Assembly: GCF_000208745.1 (NCBI RefSeq)
Contig: NC_030853.1
Span: 22,980,401 to 23,044,400 of the forward strand
Source: Theobroma cacao
Taxonomy: Eukaryota > Streptophyta > Magnoliopsida > Malvales > Malvaceae
Reading direction: 5' to 3'
DNA length: 64,000 bases
In this document: positions 38,624-51,362 of the stretch, in pieces
Layout of the letters: every line of letters starts with the position of its first letter
Numbering within the stretch: the first letter of the stretch is position 1
Made by a program: the position numbers and the translations under genes
The notes under the pieces: model-generated
What the model saw: only the letters and a program-made list of their open reading frames with translations
What the model was told of the DNA's origin: nothing
The model's database searches: none

Positions 38624-39934
38624 ATGCCAGAGATCGAAGACACCGCCAGTTCTAGCACAGCCACCGACTCGTTGGAAATTTCATCGGAGATCACGCTCTT
38701 TGGAAAGTACGAGATTGGCAAGTTGCTGGGATGCGGCGCCTTTGCTAAAGTTTACCACGCGCGCAACGTGAGGACGGGGCAGAGCGTCGCCATCAAAGCC
38801 GTGAGCAAGCAGAAAGTTGTCAAAGGAGGCTTCATGGCGCAGGTTAAGAGAGAAATTGCTATCATGCGCCGGCTTCACCACCCTAACATCGTCAAGCTCA
38901 TCGAGGTGTTGGCTACCAAAACTAAGATTTATTTCGTCATGGAATTCGCTAAAGGCGGGGAGTTGTTCACCAGGATTGCCAGGGGACGCTTTAGCGAAGA
39001 TCTCAGCCGTCGGTATTTCCAGCAGTTGATTTCAGCCGTCGGATTTTGTCACTCGAGAGGCGTGTTCCATCGCGATTTGAAACCGGAGAATCTCCTCCTT
39101 GATGAAAACTGGAATTTAAAAGTATCGGATTTCGGACTCAGCGCCGTGACGGACCAGGTCCGACCAGACGGCCTCCTCCATACGTTATGCGGAACCCCAG
39201 CTTACGTGGCGCCTGAAATTTTGGCCAAGAAAGGATATGACGGCGCCAAAGTCGATGTGTGGTCCTGCGGCATCGTTTTGTACGTTCTTCACGCCGGATA
39301 TCTACCGTTCAACGACCCCAATCTGATGGTAATGTACCGTAGGATTTACAAAGGCGAATTCCGGTTCCCGAAATGGACGTCTCCTGATCTCCGTCGATTT
39401 TTAGGTCGCCTTCTTGATCCCAATCCTGAAACAAGGATCACCCTCGATGAAATCATCAACGACCCTTGGTTCAAGAAAGGTTACAAAGAAATCAAATTCA
39501 ACTCCGAAGACTTTGAAATGAAAGAAGAAAATCAGAGTAACAAGTGCTTGAACGCCTTTGATATAATCTCGTTTTCGTCCGGTTTCGACCTATCCAATTT
39601 GTTTAATGAGGCCGATTTTTGGGTCCGGAGAGATCGATTTATATCGGGAGAGAAACCGGAGAGAATATTAGGGAGAATCGAGGAGGTTGGAAGGACGGAG
39701 GACGTGAAGGTGAGGAAGAGAAAAGAGAGAGGGATACGGTTGGAAGGGCAGAGTAGTAATTTCGTTATCGCTGTAGATATTCATCAGTTAACGGAAAAGC
39801 TGGTAGTGGTGGAGGTGAGACGGCGGGAGATGAATGTCGGGTCGAGTGGTGAAATTTGGAAAGATAAGTTAAGGCCGAAACTTTCCGATTTGATATACAA
39901 AGCGGAAGCAGGGCAGGTTTCCGATAATTTGTAA
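38624..39934 (+). CDS. CBL-interacting protein kinase, CIPK14-like (SnRK3)
   Basis: A single-exon gene for 436 residues. CIPKs are Ser/Thr kinases that are activated when calcium-loaded CBL proteins bind their NAF motif; they phosphorylate ion transporters and signalling proteins at membranes. The kinase domain covers about residues 29-283: Gly loop GCGAFAKV (36-43), ATP lysine K58, catalytic HRDLKPEN (149-156), DFG (169-171) and an activation segment ending APE (196-198). The NAF/FISL motif [19 protein letters not shown] begins at 309. A C-terminal regulatory region with the phosphatase-interaction pattern follows ([10 protein letters not shown] onwards). The closest relative I recall is Arabidopsis CIPK14, including the long identical block around [14 protein letters not shown]; the CIPK4/CIPK7 group is second choice. 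The open frame upstream of 38624 has no ATG. All catalytic residues are intact. Confidence 0.95.
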   Translation: MPEIEDTASSSTATDSLEISSEITLFGKYEIGKLLGCGAFAKVYHARNVRTGQSVAIKAVSKQKVVKGGFMAQVKREIAIMRRLHHPNIVKLIEVLATKTKIYFVMEFAKGGELFTRIARGRFSEDLSRRYFQQLISAVGFCHSRGVFHRDLKPENLLLDENWNLKVSDFGLSAVTDQVRPDGLLHTLCGTPAYVAPEILAKKGYDGAKVDVWSCGIVLYVLHAGYLPFNDPNLMVMYRRIYKGEFRFPKWTSPDLRRFLGRLLDPNPETRITLDEIINDPWFKKGYKEIKFNSEDFEMKEENQSNKCLNAFDIISFSSGFDLSNLFNEADFWVRRDRFISGEKPERILGRIEEVGRTEDVKVRKRKERGIRLEGQSSNFVIAVDIHQLTEKLVVVEVRRREMNVGSSGEIWKDKLRPKLSDLIYKAEAGQVSDNL

Positions 39935-41118
39935 TTAACAGAGGATTTATCGGTAAAGCTGAGAACCGGTGGGAAACAATGGCTTCTCGACCGCTGTAAT
40001 ATATTCAACAAAAAAGAAAAAAAAGAAAGGAAAAACCCTTTGTATGTTTATTTCGATTCTCAAATAATTTCCTGCATAGCTTTTTCCGGCAAATCGGAAC
40101 AAAGCCAAATCAACTTACCGGGTTTCCTGTATTTCCGTTTTTGCCCGGCTTTACCCTTTATTTCAATTATATTACTAGTTTTTCTGAATATTTCACCTTT
40201 TCTTTTGCTTCGCTTCCCTGGGATTTCTTTTTCTCTGTCATCCCTTCAGAACAAGTTAAAACACCATCACTTTCACGCGGAACCCCCATTTCTTATTCAA
40301 AAAGTTCTTTCGGGAGACTCGAATGAAGCTATAGCGATGGAAAAGGACACGTAATGCCTAAAGGGAAAACAAATTAAAAGGACGCACATATGAAAGTGTT
40401 TTACCTCATTCTATGTAAGGTTTTAAACATGGTAATTAAGTGGTTCTAATCTCCGTAATTGGAATCTAATTTATTGGTCTAAGCAGTTCAAAGTAAACGA
40501 AAGTTACTTCTATTTACTGTTTTGGATTTTGCATTTAATAATCATTCGTGTGCTTTTTAATTAACTTGAATGAACAACACGTCACGTTTCTTGTGTTTGT
40601 AATGAGGAAATTTTTGTCCATGCCAGCATATTCTTTCTGCCTACTCGTAGATCCACAACTGGCTTAGGAGGTTGATAAGGAGAAGAAATGACCAAATCTG
40701 GATAACTAACAAAAATTCCTCAAAATGACAAGAAGAGCAATATTTGGGGATGTGAATGAGACAAACCAACTGATTTTTAATTGTTCTCTTTTACTTCTAA
40801 TACGCAAATATTATTCCCACTTTTTGTTTATGGCATCTCTAAGTAAGGTATATGGAGATTTGAGTGAAGAATTGGACGAAAGTGTTTTCTTTCACACCAT
40901 TTTATTGTGTTTTTATTAATAACAAATAGTGTTACTTTGTATATGAGTCTTTGATTCAATTGTAAATGTATGTATATTTCTATTTTACAAATTAGATTTA
41001 ATTGACATGAGATTTTATTGACTTAAACTTAAGCACCATTGGACCATTAACTTTTCTTGATCCAATTATTACTGATCTAGCAACTTTTTAGACTTAAATT
41101 ATGTGACCATTGTGATGC

Positions 41119-41550
41119 TTAAAAGCTTAAAGTTCGATTTGTTAATAATGAATGACTTATATTGGTGTTAATAATTTTATTCATATCTAATGTGAAATGA
41201 AGTATCACAATCTCACTCACTCAAAAATCATATAGTCTTAAAAAACTTAAGCTCAAATTGTTAGTAGTAAATTACTTATATTGATATTAACAATCTCATT
41301 CACATTTGATGTGAGATGGATATCATAAATTGACACATGTTCTAATACCAACTATAACGATTCAAGTCTATACTCTAATATCAATTGTACCGACTCAAAT
41401 GCAGACACTACTAATTTAATAATTTTTCAAGTCTAAACGATGTGACATTCAAAAACTTAAATTTAAATTGCTAGAAAGGAATGACTTGGACTCTTATATT
41501 GATATTAATAATCTTATTCACATATAAGGTTAGATGGGTATCACAATCCA
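41119..41550. repeat. Three diverged copies of a 90-100-bp unit
   Basis: Units at about 41119-41212, 41243-41332 and 41454-41550 share AAAACTTAA...AATTGTTAG, CTTATATTGATATTAA, TTATTCACAT and TATCACAA. They look like decayed pieces of a dispersed transposon. Confidence 0.5.
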
Positions 41551-41644
41551 AAAAAAAAAATGTAAGATGGGTATCACAGTTAGTGTTATTCACTCACTAT
41601 CTTGCTAAACTATCAAGTGCTTTCTAAGAGTTAGGAAAATTTAG

Positions 41645-41688
<44 letters not shown>
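41645..41688. repeat. (TA)12(GA)10 compound microsatellite
   Basis: A TA run to 41668 changes directly to a GA run to 41688. Such compound tracts are highly variable in length. Confidence 0.9.
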
Positions 41689-43051
41689 CTCCTTCCTTGC
41701 CGCAATAAATTATCAAATAATTGTGATTTCTTGTTGAAACAAGAAAATTCACATATTATTGCAACCTTGTAGGCTTGTAGCCCCTAGTGGTTCAACAATG
41801 GAGGAAACAAGACGTCCACAAGGAACGAAAACCGTGTGGTCCCAAAATTTTATTTTCTTGATTTTCCCAATAAGAAATCACTTTTTTTGGCTCATCAAAG
41901 AAAATAATAAAAGGGGGGGAAATGTCTATGGCTATGGAAACATTTAGTTAAGCCGTTCACCTCCCTAATCATTAGCAATTGCTTACTGCTTGCCCATGGA
42001 ATTATCCATAAGAAAAGATTAGCAGAGCCACATATATTTTTACACCGCTTTTCATGTGACAAATTATAAATTTTTGAAGTGGTTAAATTTTACTTTAAAA
42101 AGATAGCAGACACACTTGGTTTAACTTTACGGTCTGGTCAAAAATCGAAAACTCATTCACCATTGTTTACTTACTTTAATTGTTCTCTTCATTCGTTATT
42201 AAGTTAAAAATTCAAGTACAGGTAGGACAGAGCAATGCCCAAATGACAATTATATGATCCAGGATATAGGGTTAAGAATTAAAGTCTTGCTATTCATTCC
42301 AAAAGGGTTTTCCTTTTGTCACATATTTCGGGAAAACTGCCTTTTTGGTCTATTAAATAACTTTTGGTCCTCTTTTATTTTGGTCTCAAAACTCACAAAG
42401 CTTACACTTGAGTAACTTGACAGTAACTTTTAAAGAATTAAAAAGCAAACACATAATAAATGGTATATTAACAATTAAAACTGAGTACAAAAAATTAAAC
42501 CGTCATGAATCTGCAACTCCCAAAGAATAATCAAAAGATAACTCCGTGTTTTATATGGTATGAATAGTTTGTGAAAAATTAGGTTTCAATTTCAATTGAG
42601 CACGGGACATGTATTTCAGTACACTTACATGGAAATGGAATACTGAGTACGTCATTGCCAATAATGGAACTCAGAAACATGAGTTGTAAGTAACAGTCCA
42701 TTCGAAGATGGAAGATAAATTTTTCTTTTTTCTTTTTCTTTTTTGGGTTATTTTTTGAAGCATCAAAGCAGCGTTTGTAAATGCATTAATAATTGATAGG
42801 TTAGTGAATGTCTATATCAAATAAATGGCACCCACTCATTACAAGGATAAAGCTAGTGTTTACGGAATTTAGATAACGACAAATATGGGGGTCCACAGGC
42901 AGATGAAGATTCATGCTCATCTTATATATTTTTCCCCGATTATTTATTTCATTTAAATATTGATATTAGATTATTTATAAAATTATTAATGTTAGATGGA
43001 AATGGTTGTTGAACTGCATCAATATTTGTAAAAAAAAACAAATGTTAAGTG

Positions 43052-43762
43052 TGGTGTCATCCGTGGGCGGACCCATGTTGGAAGGAGTGGCGTCATGTCA
43101 CTTTTTTAAAATATTTTAATTTTTATATAATTTATTTAGAATTTAAGATAGTTAATATACTAATGAACTCATTACTTTTTTTTTTTTACAATTTGACAAG
43201 AAGTGTGGTCAAAGACTTTAAGTAAAAGTGATTTATCAAAAAATATTTTATATATTAATATTTAAATACTATAAGAAAAGATAATTTTTTTTATAATTTA
43301 AAATTTTATTAAAAAAATTAAAACTTAAACTACTCTCTCTATTTAAAAATTCAAATCCTTCCCTTTCTTAATCCTTGAATGAATTTTTCATTCTCTCATA
43401 ACAACTCATCTTTTTTTTTCTTTTTTTATTAGTTACTAAACCTAATAATTTGTTATGTAAAATCATATTTTATTTAATTCTAATATTTTAATTTATACTA
43501 ACGAATAGTAATTTTTAACTAGTTTTATAATTTTAGATAAATAAGCCATAGAAATATATTTAAAAAAAAATTGTGTCACAAGACTCAAATCCCGAACAAT
43601 AACAATAAAATTCTACTAATAATGATACTCAATAATATTCTTCTAACCAAATTCATATTAAATTTAATTTAAGTACTCTCTCAACAGATCTTAGATCGAG
43701 AAAAAAATTTCTAAATATGACAACACTCAGAAAAATTTCTGGATCCACTCCTGGTGTCATCC
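43052..43762. mobile_element. Mutator-like non-autonomous element with 11-bp target duplication
   Basis: TGGTGTCATCC flanks the element perfectly at 43052-43062 and 43752-43762. The 689-bp interior has related ends, GTGGGCGGACCCA on the left and GGAGTGGATCCAG in reverse on the right. It is AT-rich and without an ORF. A target duplication of 9-11 bp fits the Mutator superfamily; hAT elements (8 bp) are less likely. Confidence 0.6.
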
Positions 43763-44023
43763 ATCCTACTCCTACAGAATCTATTTTAATTCTCAATTTC
43801 CCACCTTCCTCACAATTATATAAATAAGTGGATTTACAAATGAAATGTACTGAAAAAAGAAAAAACTAACAATCAAATGTGCAAAAAGAAATTAAATAAA
43901 AGAATATAAACTCATTCTAGATTAGTTATCATAAGCTATATATTATATACATACAGGATATTGTAATATTTTTAAAAATTCAAACAAATCATACTATTTT
44001 ATTTCAAGTTTGTTTAATAAAAT

Positions 44024-44185
44024 TTAGAATAAATTGCACTTTACTTTTTGTGATTTCAACTTTTCTAATATCACGCTTTGTAATTTCTTTTCAATTTATT
44101 TAGAGTAAAATATCCCTACACCTTTAAATTTTAATCAAAATTTTAAACGAGTCCATTAGTTTTCGAAATGGATATTTCGTTTCAA
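44024..44185. repeat. Two MITE-type arms next to the LINE
   Basis: Bases 44024-44095 match the outer arm of the foldback at 53204-53517 (TTTGTGATTT, ACGCTTTGTAATTTCTTTT). Bases 44104-44165 match, in reverse complement, 53130-53185 beyond the far end of the LINE (GTAAAATATC, TTTTAATCAAAATT, ACGAGTCCATTAG). The pattern suggests that the LINE landed in an older foldback element. Confidence 0.45.
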
Positions 44186-44518
44186 AAGTGTAGAACATCG
44201 TCAACAGAAATTATGAAATGACTAAAATATCTTTTTTTAATTAATTTAAAAAACTGTTGTTATATTTTTTTGAAAAAAATAGAGAGTACCTATTTTTTTA
44301 AAAATTAATAAAAATTATATAATAGTAATTTTTAAAATTAATAAAGGAAAAATTTGTTATTTCAATATTATCACGTCATCAAACTAATAAAAACACTAAC
44401 AATTGACTAATTGTTGAACCTATGTGTTCAGTCAAAGATATTATTTTGGAGCGAAATGTCTATTTTTTTTTTGGTTAATGGGAAATCTAATTAATAAAAA
44501 ATATTACAAAAGTCTGGG

Positions 44519-45962
44519 TCATTCAGTCTCAAGGCCTAATTTACCAACTAACAATAACGAGCCTATATCAAGAGGAGGAGTCTCAAATATATGAAGACTC
44601 AATGGAAAATTATTGTGGTTGGTAGCCATCCAGTCTGCATAATTATTAGCTTCGCGGGGTATACGGGTAAGTGCACAAGACCAATCTCGTTGAAGAAGCT
44701 CCTTTATTAGCTCCACAATGTTAGAGTATGGATCCAGATGAGATCTTGGTTTGTTTTTCCTTTGAATAGCAATTATTAAATCTGTTTCTGCCAAAACCTT
44801 CCTATATCTTCTGTTCCAGCATAGCTCTATTCCTTTTAGAATTGCCCAAAGCTTTGCTCCAAGGGAAAAGGAAGTACCTATATTGAAAGCAAAACCTGAT
44901 AGCCAGTTTCCCTATTCATTTCTTATTAACCCTCAAGCAACAGCACTTCCAAGTTGCCCTTTAACACTGCCATCCACGTTCAGCTTCACATAAGAGGGAT
45001 TTGGTTTAATCCAAGTGGCAGGGGTTTCGTTTTGCATCCTCAACTCACCATAGTGTAGAATATCCCAAGCTTCCTTTGCCCTCAGCCAGATCATTTGTAC
45101 TGCATTGGCCGACCATTTAAAATTTGTTTCAAATATACTCAAATTCCTCTAGTGCCAGACCATCCAAATCGTATGAATAAAGATGCCACTCCAGGGCAGC
45201 TCATCATGAAGACCATTCCCAGACATGTTCGACTAGATCCATGCTTGCAAGTCTAACACAAAAAACTTCCCAGAAGTTAAATTTGGTTTAATTGCCAGCC
45301 ATGTGTCTCTAGATGCGGGGCAATCATGCAGAGCATGGATAACATTCTCAGTTTCATTGTTACATCTACTACAAGTACTCGAACTGCCTAACTTTCTCGA
45401 CATCAACCATGCTGCTGTTGGAAAAGATTCATGTAAGACACACCATATGAACATTTTAACCTTTCTGCAACTCGATAAACACCATACCAGTCTCCATTTA
45501 TTGTGCTCTGCCAAATTAGTTGTAGATTGACTTTCATAGGCAGATTTAACAGAGAACTCTCCACTACTTGTCAAGGTCCAAAAACATTTGTCCTTTTCAG
45601 TACTACTCGGATCAATAGGATATGATTCAAGCTTTTGAAGAATCTGCATTGGTAAGATGTCTATAAGGGAATCCAAGTCCCAATTTCCATATTCATCACA
45701 AAAACATGCTACTGGTAGTTTAGTTTCAGCTGGGGACAAGTCTTTGGCAGCAAAATTAATTAACGGACCGCAAGGCAACCAGGAATCCAACTAGAAATTG
45801 GTATGGAGACCATTATTAACTACTTTCCCAAACCTTTTACAAGAACTCCCCTGCTTTTTAATATACTTCGCCAAGTGTAGAAATCAGATGATTTAGCCTG
45901 AATTGAAAAGAAATCATGATGTCTCAGATATTTATTCTTCAAGATTTCAACCCATAAAGAGT
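44519..45962 (-). pseudogene. LINE ORF2 C-terminal part: zf-RVX and RNase H
   Basis: The frame at 45233-45790 carries the zinc-binding region (FSVKSAYES, KVKMFIWCVLHESFPTA, CSRCNNETENVIHALHDC). RNase H pieces follow: YVKLNVDGSVKG with the first catalytic Asp near 44960, then DWSCALTRIPREANNYAD WMA near 44640. One frameshift near 45820, a stop at about 45791-45793 and more breaks near 45233 and 44930 show decay. This is the continuation of the reverse transcriptase at 48682 and above, separated from it only by the solo LTR. Confidence 0.85.
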
Positions 45963-48681
45963 CCTTTTGTCAAACTCTGCTTTGTAAAATAATTATAATG
46001 TCATTCACATGCTCGATAGAATGTTTGTATATTTAGGAAGTTCGATAAATAGTTAAAAGACGATATTGCCCCTAATGGTACTATTGAGTCGATTAAGCTT
46101 CGAACTAGTTCAAATAGGAATTTTAAGGTGAAATTAAGAGTTTCACAGTTCAGGAATGACTCAAAATGGTAATTCGGAGTTCGATGATCAATTCGGAGTC
46201 AAATAGAAATTTTCACTATATAGGGGCAAAATCGTAAGTTTTTCACCCGCGGATAAAATTTGAGATTTTGAGAGAATTTAGATCACATTTGACAAATTGG
46301 AGAATGGTATGAGTATAAGGGATGAAAAATATGTCTATGGGCAATTTTTCAGTTTTTGAGGTAAAAATGTAATTTTTCACTTTACCGGGGTAAAAGTGTA
46401 ATTTTTAAAAATTTACTCCACCAAAACTTTGGAAAGTCTAGAAATTTCATGGAAGACATGGATAAGTGAAGAGGATTGAGTGGTAGAAAAAGAAAGTCAA
46501 AAAGATGGCTAGAAAAAAAATAAAATAATAAAATATTTAAAACGTAAATAAAATAATAATATTTTATTAAGCCTATTAAAAGGCTTGAAATTCGAGAATT
46601 ATTCATTGGGAGGATCAGCCAAAACCAGCAGGAGAGAGAGAGAAATAAGAACAAACCCTAGAGTGAGAAAATTCAAAGAAAAAGTATGATTTTTCAAGAA
46701 ATCAAGTGTTTAAAGGTATGATTTTTCAAGCTTAGCTTGAGATTTATCATTTCCATGCATTTCTCCTTATTTTTCATGGTTAAATTATGTGTTTTGATGA
46801 TGGATTCAAATCTGATGATATGGGTTTAGAGAGAGAAAGTTGTTAGATTAATTTGATTTTGAACTATGTTAGTGTTTAGTGTTAGTTTAGCATGTTTATG
46901 AGTAAAACAACAAGAAAAATATTCATTTTCTCCATGAATTTCTCTAGGCCGAATCTAGCCAATGGTGTGTGAGGATGAGGTTGACTTTATTTTAAGAGAA
47001 TTAGATGGAAAAATGATGAATTATGAGGTTGGAAATTAAATGAGAATTTTTGGTGCAAAAAATTGAAATTTTTACCCATTAGGGGTAAAAGTGTAATTTA
47101 TGATCCGAACTGATAAATTGGACCACATTCACAATCATTGAGGTATTGTGGATATAATTGGATAATTGAAATTGAAATGGATGGAATTAGAGTTGAATTG
47201 GAGATTTTAGAAATTTACACCGTGTATAGGCGAGTTAGGTCGGACATTGTGATTAAGCGATTGTCCAAATATTTCACACCCTATCTAGTGCATACGCATG
47301 GATAAGAGCCTGAAATAATATATATTGATTTGACACAAATTATTGAATTTTTTTGTGTCATGTATCATGGATAGGTGGTGAGCTATCTGATTCGGGTAAA
47401 AGACTACACCCGAGGATCAAGAATAGGAGTATATCTACTCCTAGTACAGTGAGTAAACTTACTATCGTCTTAATTATCTAGAGTAGATTTATTTAATTGT
47501 GTGATTTTATGGAAAAATAGTTTAATTGGAAAATTATTGTATTTTATGAGAAAATGGGATTTTATAAAATAGTTTTATAAAATTTTTAAAAATTTAATAA
47601 TGATTTCAAAATAGAGTAATTGGAGACCTATACTATGATTGTGTTGTTTATCCATGATTTTACATTAAATGGCTTATGCTAAATGTGGGTATGACTGGTT
47701 ATTTTTATGACTTTAAGAATATGTGAGCTGTTTTGATTTGCCTTGAATGTGTTAAGTGAGTCATGTTATACTATTGTGATTTTATTGGTTGGTGGATTAT
47801 AAAGTGGGCACTGCAGTGATGGGAGTTCTGTGGGCCAGCCTAATTAGAGGGGCACGGTTCTCAATTATTGAGCTTACCTTGATTGGAGAGGCGCGTAAGA
47901 TAATTCTCGAGGTAGGATTTGAGTACACTTCACGCTAGCCACCACGTGAAACTGGGACTCAGCCAACGTCGAGGAACGGCTGTGTTGTCAGAGGTGAAAT
48001 GTGTTTGTGTGTGTGACAACAAACAGCCTTAGCGGTCTCGATAAGATGCCTTCACGGGGTATCCCCGAATAATGAATTTTTGGCAAGGGCCAAGTTTTTG
48101 AAAAGTGCATAAGCCATGTTGAGTAATTGGATGAAATCCAATTATTTATATGGGTTGGGATGAATTATTTTAATTGTCTCCTATTACTCGGCTTTAGATT
48201 ATTTTGATGATGTCTGTCTACTCACTGGGATTTTATAATCTCACCCATTTTTTCTATACATTTTTCAAGCTCAGAATAGGCAGTAGACTATCAATTGCAT
48301 CGAGAAGTAAATTTCGGAGTTGCATTCTAGAAAGCAAGGTTATAGACTTAAATCTTCTCAGTTATTTGAGGGCCCACGTGTCATTGTAATTTAAATTGCA
48401 TACTCTAGTTTTCTATATTACAGTATTTATAAATTTTTTTTATGTGCAGAAAATTAATTTTTAATGTTTCAAAAATATATATATATTGTTTTACATTAGA
48501 ATAGATAATTTTAATTAATATTTTTATTTTAGTTTATTATTAAAAAAAATAAGAGAGAGGAATGGAAAAACTGGTACAAAAGCCTTGCAAGGTCTCGAAA
48601 GGCATTCGGGGGAAGAATGTCTGTCGAGGCTTCGTGGCGGTTGTCACGGGCTCGATGGGAGTTTCAGGTCGTGACACCTTT
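45963..48681 (+). mobile_element. Solo LTR (2709 bp) nested in the LINE
   Basis: The insert 45968-48676 begins TGTCAAAC and ends CGTGACA, the TG...CA termini of an LTR. It is flanked by a perfect 5-bp duplication CCTTT (45963-45967, 48677-48681). Removing the insert and one duplication rejoins the LINE reading frame across the junction without a stop. There is no internal primer-binding site, gag or pol and no second LTR, so recombination between LTRs left one copy. A TATA-like TATTAAAAGG near 46574 and the CTACTCACTGGGATTTTATA stretch near 48219 support plus orientation. It resembles LTRs of large Ty3-type elements, but the lineage is not certain. Confidence 0.8.
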
Positions 48682-50300
48682 CCTTGCCACAATTGCCAGC
48701 CCAACTTCGCAAGTAAAGCCAAGTTGAATTTTCTGGTCTCTCTAATATGTAAACCACCAAGTTCTTTGGGTAAGGAGATAACATTCCAGCTTAACGCATG
48801 AATTTTCCTTACTCCCCCTACTTGACCCCAAATGAAGTTCCTATTCAGCTTATCAATTTCCATGGCCACACTATCTAGGAGTAATGTGGTTTGCATAATA
48901 TACGAAGCCATTGTACTTGAAACTGCTTGTACTAAGGAAACTCTCCCTGCCATTGATAGAAACTTGTTACTCCACTGTTCAAGTTTCCTCCCAACTTTGT
49001 TGCATAAATTCGAGTATGTGGCTTTTGTGACTCTACCATGAAGCATCGGGGCAGCCAAATACTTGCCGAGATCCTTTGTGAGACTAATGCGAGCCACGCG
49101 ACTTAATGTTTTAGCCTTAGATGAGTGGATATTTGAAGAGACCAAAATTTCGGATTTATCAAGACTTACTTTTTCTTCTGATGCAGAGCAAAACTTCTGA
49201 ATAACCTACATCATAACTCGTACTTGGGTCTTGGTAGTTGCTCCAAACAACATAATGTCATCTGCAAAACATACATGAGAAAGGGCCGGTCCATTTTTTG
49301 TCAGTAAGAGGGGACGCCAATTCCCTAAGTAAACCTCTTCATTGATTAGTTGTGACAATTTTTCCAAGCAAAGAACAAAAAGATAGGGGGATAAAGGGTT
49401 TCATTGTCTGATGCCTCTCGATGGTATAAATTTTTTTGATTGCTTCCCATTCCATAATACAGAGAATGTGGGGTCTGGACAATATGCATAATTAGTTAAA
49501 TCCATTTCGGGGGCAAGCCTATCTCCATGAGAACCTCTTGAAGAAATGACCACTTGACCTTGTCATAAGCTTTTTCTAGGTCGATTTTGATCGCCAAGGC
49601 TCTTTTCTTTCTTTTCATAATTCACATTGTGTGAATGGCCTCTTGCACTACAATAATATTATCAACTGCTTGTCGCCCCGGTATAAAGCTGCTTTGGGTG
49701 TTTCCAATTAGTTCCGTCAACATTGGTCGTAGTCGATCTACAAGGATTTTGTTGAGTAGTTTCAACGGAACTGTACAAAGGCTTATAGGTCGAAATTGGC
49801 TCACCTTCTCTGGTCTTTCCACTTTAGGAATAAGAGTAATGAGTGTATGATTCAATGATGTTGGAAATGAGCCTCTTTGATAAGCATCTTGTGCAAATTT
49901 AATAAGGTCTTTACTAATAATCTCCCAATTTTTCTAAAAAAGATTGGCTGGAAATCCATCGTTTCCCGGGCTTTTGTTAGGATTCATTGCGAACAGGGCC
50001 CGTTTGATTTCTTCACCCATAAGAGGCATGTCCAGTGTTGATGCTTTTCAAAGTCCAATCTCCACTTTAGGTCTGTCGGAAGAGTACCGTGAATCCCATC
50101 ATCTATGTATAAGTTTATAAAAAAACTGACTACTAGTTTTTCAATTTTCGATGAGTTCGTGCACCAAGTATTATCTTCCTTTTTTAAGGTAGATATATGT
50201 TTCCGCCTTTCCTGCTCTTAACCATAGCATGATAAAATTTGGTATTTCCATCACCATATTTAATCCAGTCAATCCTTGCTCATTGTTTTCACATTACTTC
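48682..50300 (-). pseudogene. LINE ORF2 reverse transcriptase
   Basis: Classical LINE motifs are visible: LITLIPKV, FRPISLC, QSSFIPGRQAVDNI (about 49660-49850) and FADD, the polymerase Asp pair, near 49262. The thumb-side segment follows at 48690-49145 (WSNKFLSMAGRVSLVQAV, FIWGQ, GGLHIRETRKFNLALLAKLG). An in-frame stop near 49207 and frame changes near 49500 and 49860-50300 break it. Not functional as read. Confidence 0.85.
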
Positions 50301-50480
50301 TTCCTAGTAGAGGGCTAGATTATATTCTTCAATAAGAGAAAATTCAAGATTTTGGAGGTAATCATTCGGTCCTTTTTCTAACTACTTATGTATTCCTGTG
50401 AGCCTTGCTATAAGTCTCTTCTTTGTTCTAAAAATATCTCCAAAATGGGTTTTACTTCAGGTTTTTAAATTGGATGTTAA

Positions 50481-51311
50481 TCACTCCAATGAGACACTTA
50501 TATCCTGATTTCCAAAAATCCAATGCGACCCCAAGAATTCACCAAAAGTTGGATGAGACATCCACGCTTCCTCAAATCTAAATTTATTCAAATTGGGTAT
50601 CATTGATGGAGCAGTACACCGCACTAGAACTGGGTGATGATTAGAATGTGTCTGGGGAAGGTTAATGGTAGCAGCATTAGGAAACAGATCATGCCATCTA
50701 TCATTGACAAGAACTCTATCAAGCCGAACCCGGGTGTAGTCTACGCCGTCTCTTTTGTTCCACCATGTGTACTTGAACCTAGAAGCTTCTAGATCATATA
50801 AATTGCAATAACTCATGTAGTTAAGTAGTTGGTTGCACTGAGATAAATTAACATCCTTTTTTCCCTGTTTTTCGTCTGAAGAGATTACTTGATTAAAATC
50901 TCCTATAACCATCCAAGGTAGGTCTTAATCATTGCTTGCCAGTTTTAAAGAGTCCCACAAACGTTTCCGCTCCTTTGCCACTAGACTACCATAGATTGCT
51001 GTGAGTAACCATTGTTCTTTAAATGGGTTTACAAGCAGATGGATTAACTGGGATGAATAGGCAAGGACTTCAATTTCAACAACTTCAGCGTTCCAAAACA
51101 CCCAAATACCTCTTGAGTAGCCATTTGCTTCTACTTTGAAATAATTTTGGAAACCATATCTGCAGCACATTTTATCAGCTCTCTTCCCTGATATTCTAGT
51201 CTCCAAAAGAATAAATATATGAATTTTATGTAGTTTAACCAGGCTCTTGATATTTCTACAACACTTACGAGAAGTTGCACCTCTAACATTCCAGCTCATA
51301 ATATTTAACAT
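50481..51311 (-). pseudogene. LINE ORF2 AP-type endonuclease
   Basis: One frame broken by a single stop at 50925-50927. It contains SWNVRG at the start, LLETRISG, GDFNQVI and SNHHPVLV. These are the APE-like endonuclease blocks that nick target DNA for LINE insertion. The last block normally reads SDHHP; the Asp is Asn here, which would hurt catalysis even without the stop. Confidence 0.85.
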
Positions 51312-51362
51312 ATGTAAAGGAAGGAAATAAAATAAAGAAATAAAGAGTTAGGTTAAGGAGAC

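Larger units (their letters stand above)
39935..43051. other. Intergenic region
   Basis: Downstream of the CIPK gene, 39935-40400 is probably 3' UTR and flank. The stretch 41119-41550 holds diverged repeat copies and 41645-41688 a TA/GA microsatellite. The rest shows no gene. Confidence 0.5.

Noticed and set aside
45968..48676. DNA transposon with TGTCA/TGACA inverted ends
   Set aside because: The 5-bp duplication, TG...CA termini and LTR-like internal signals fit an LTR better, and there are no longer inverted ends.
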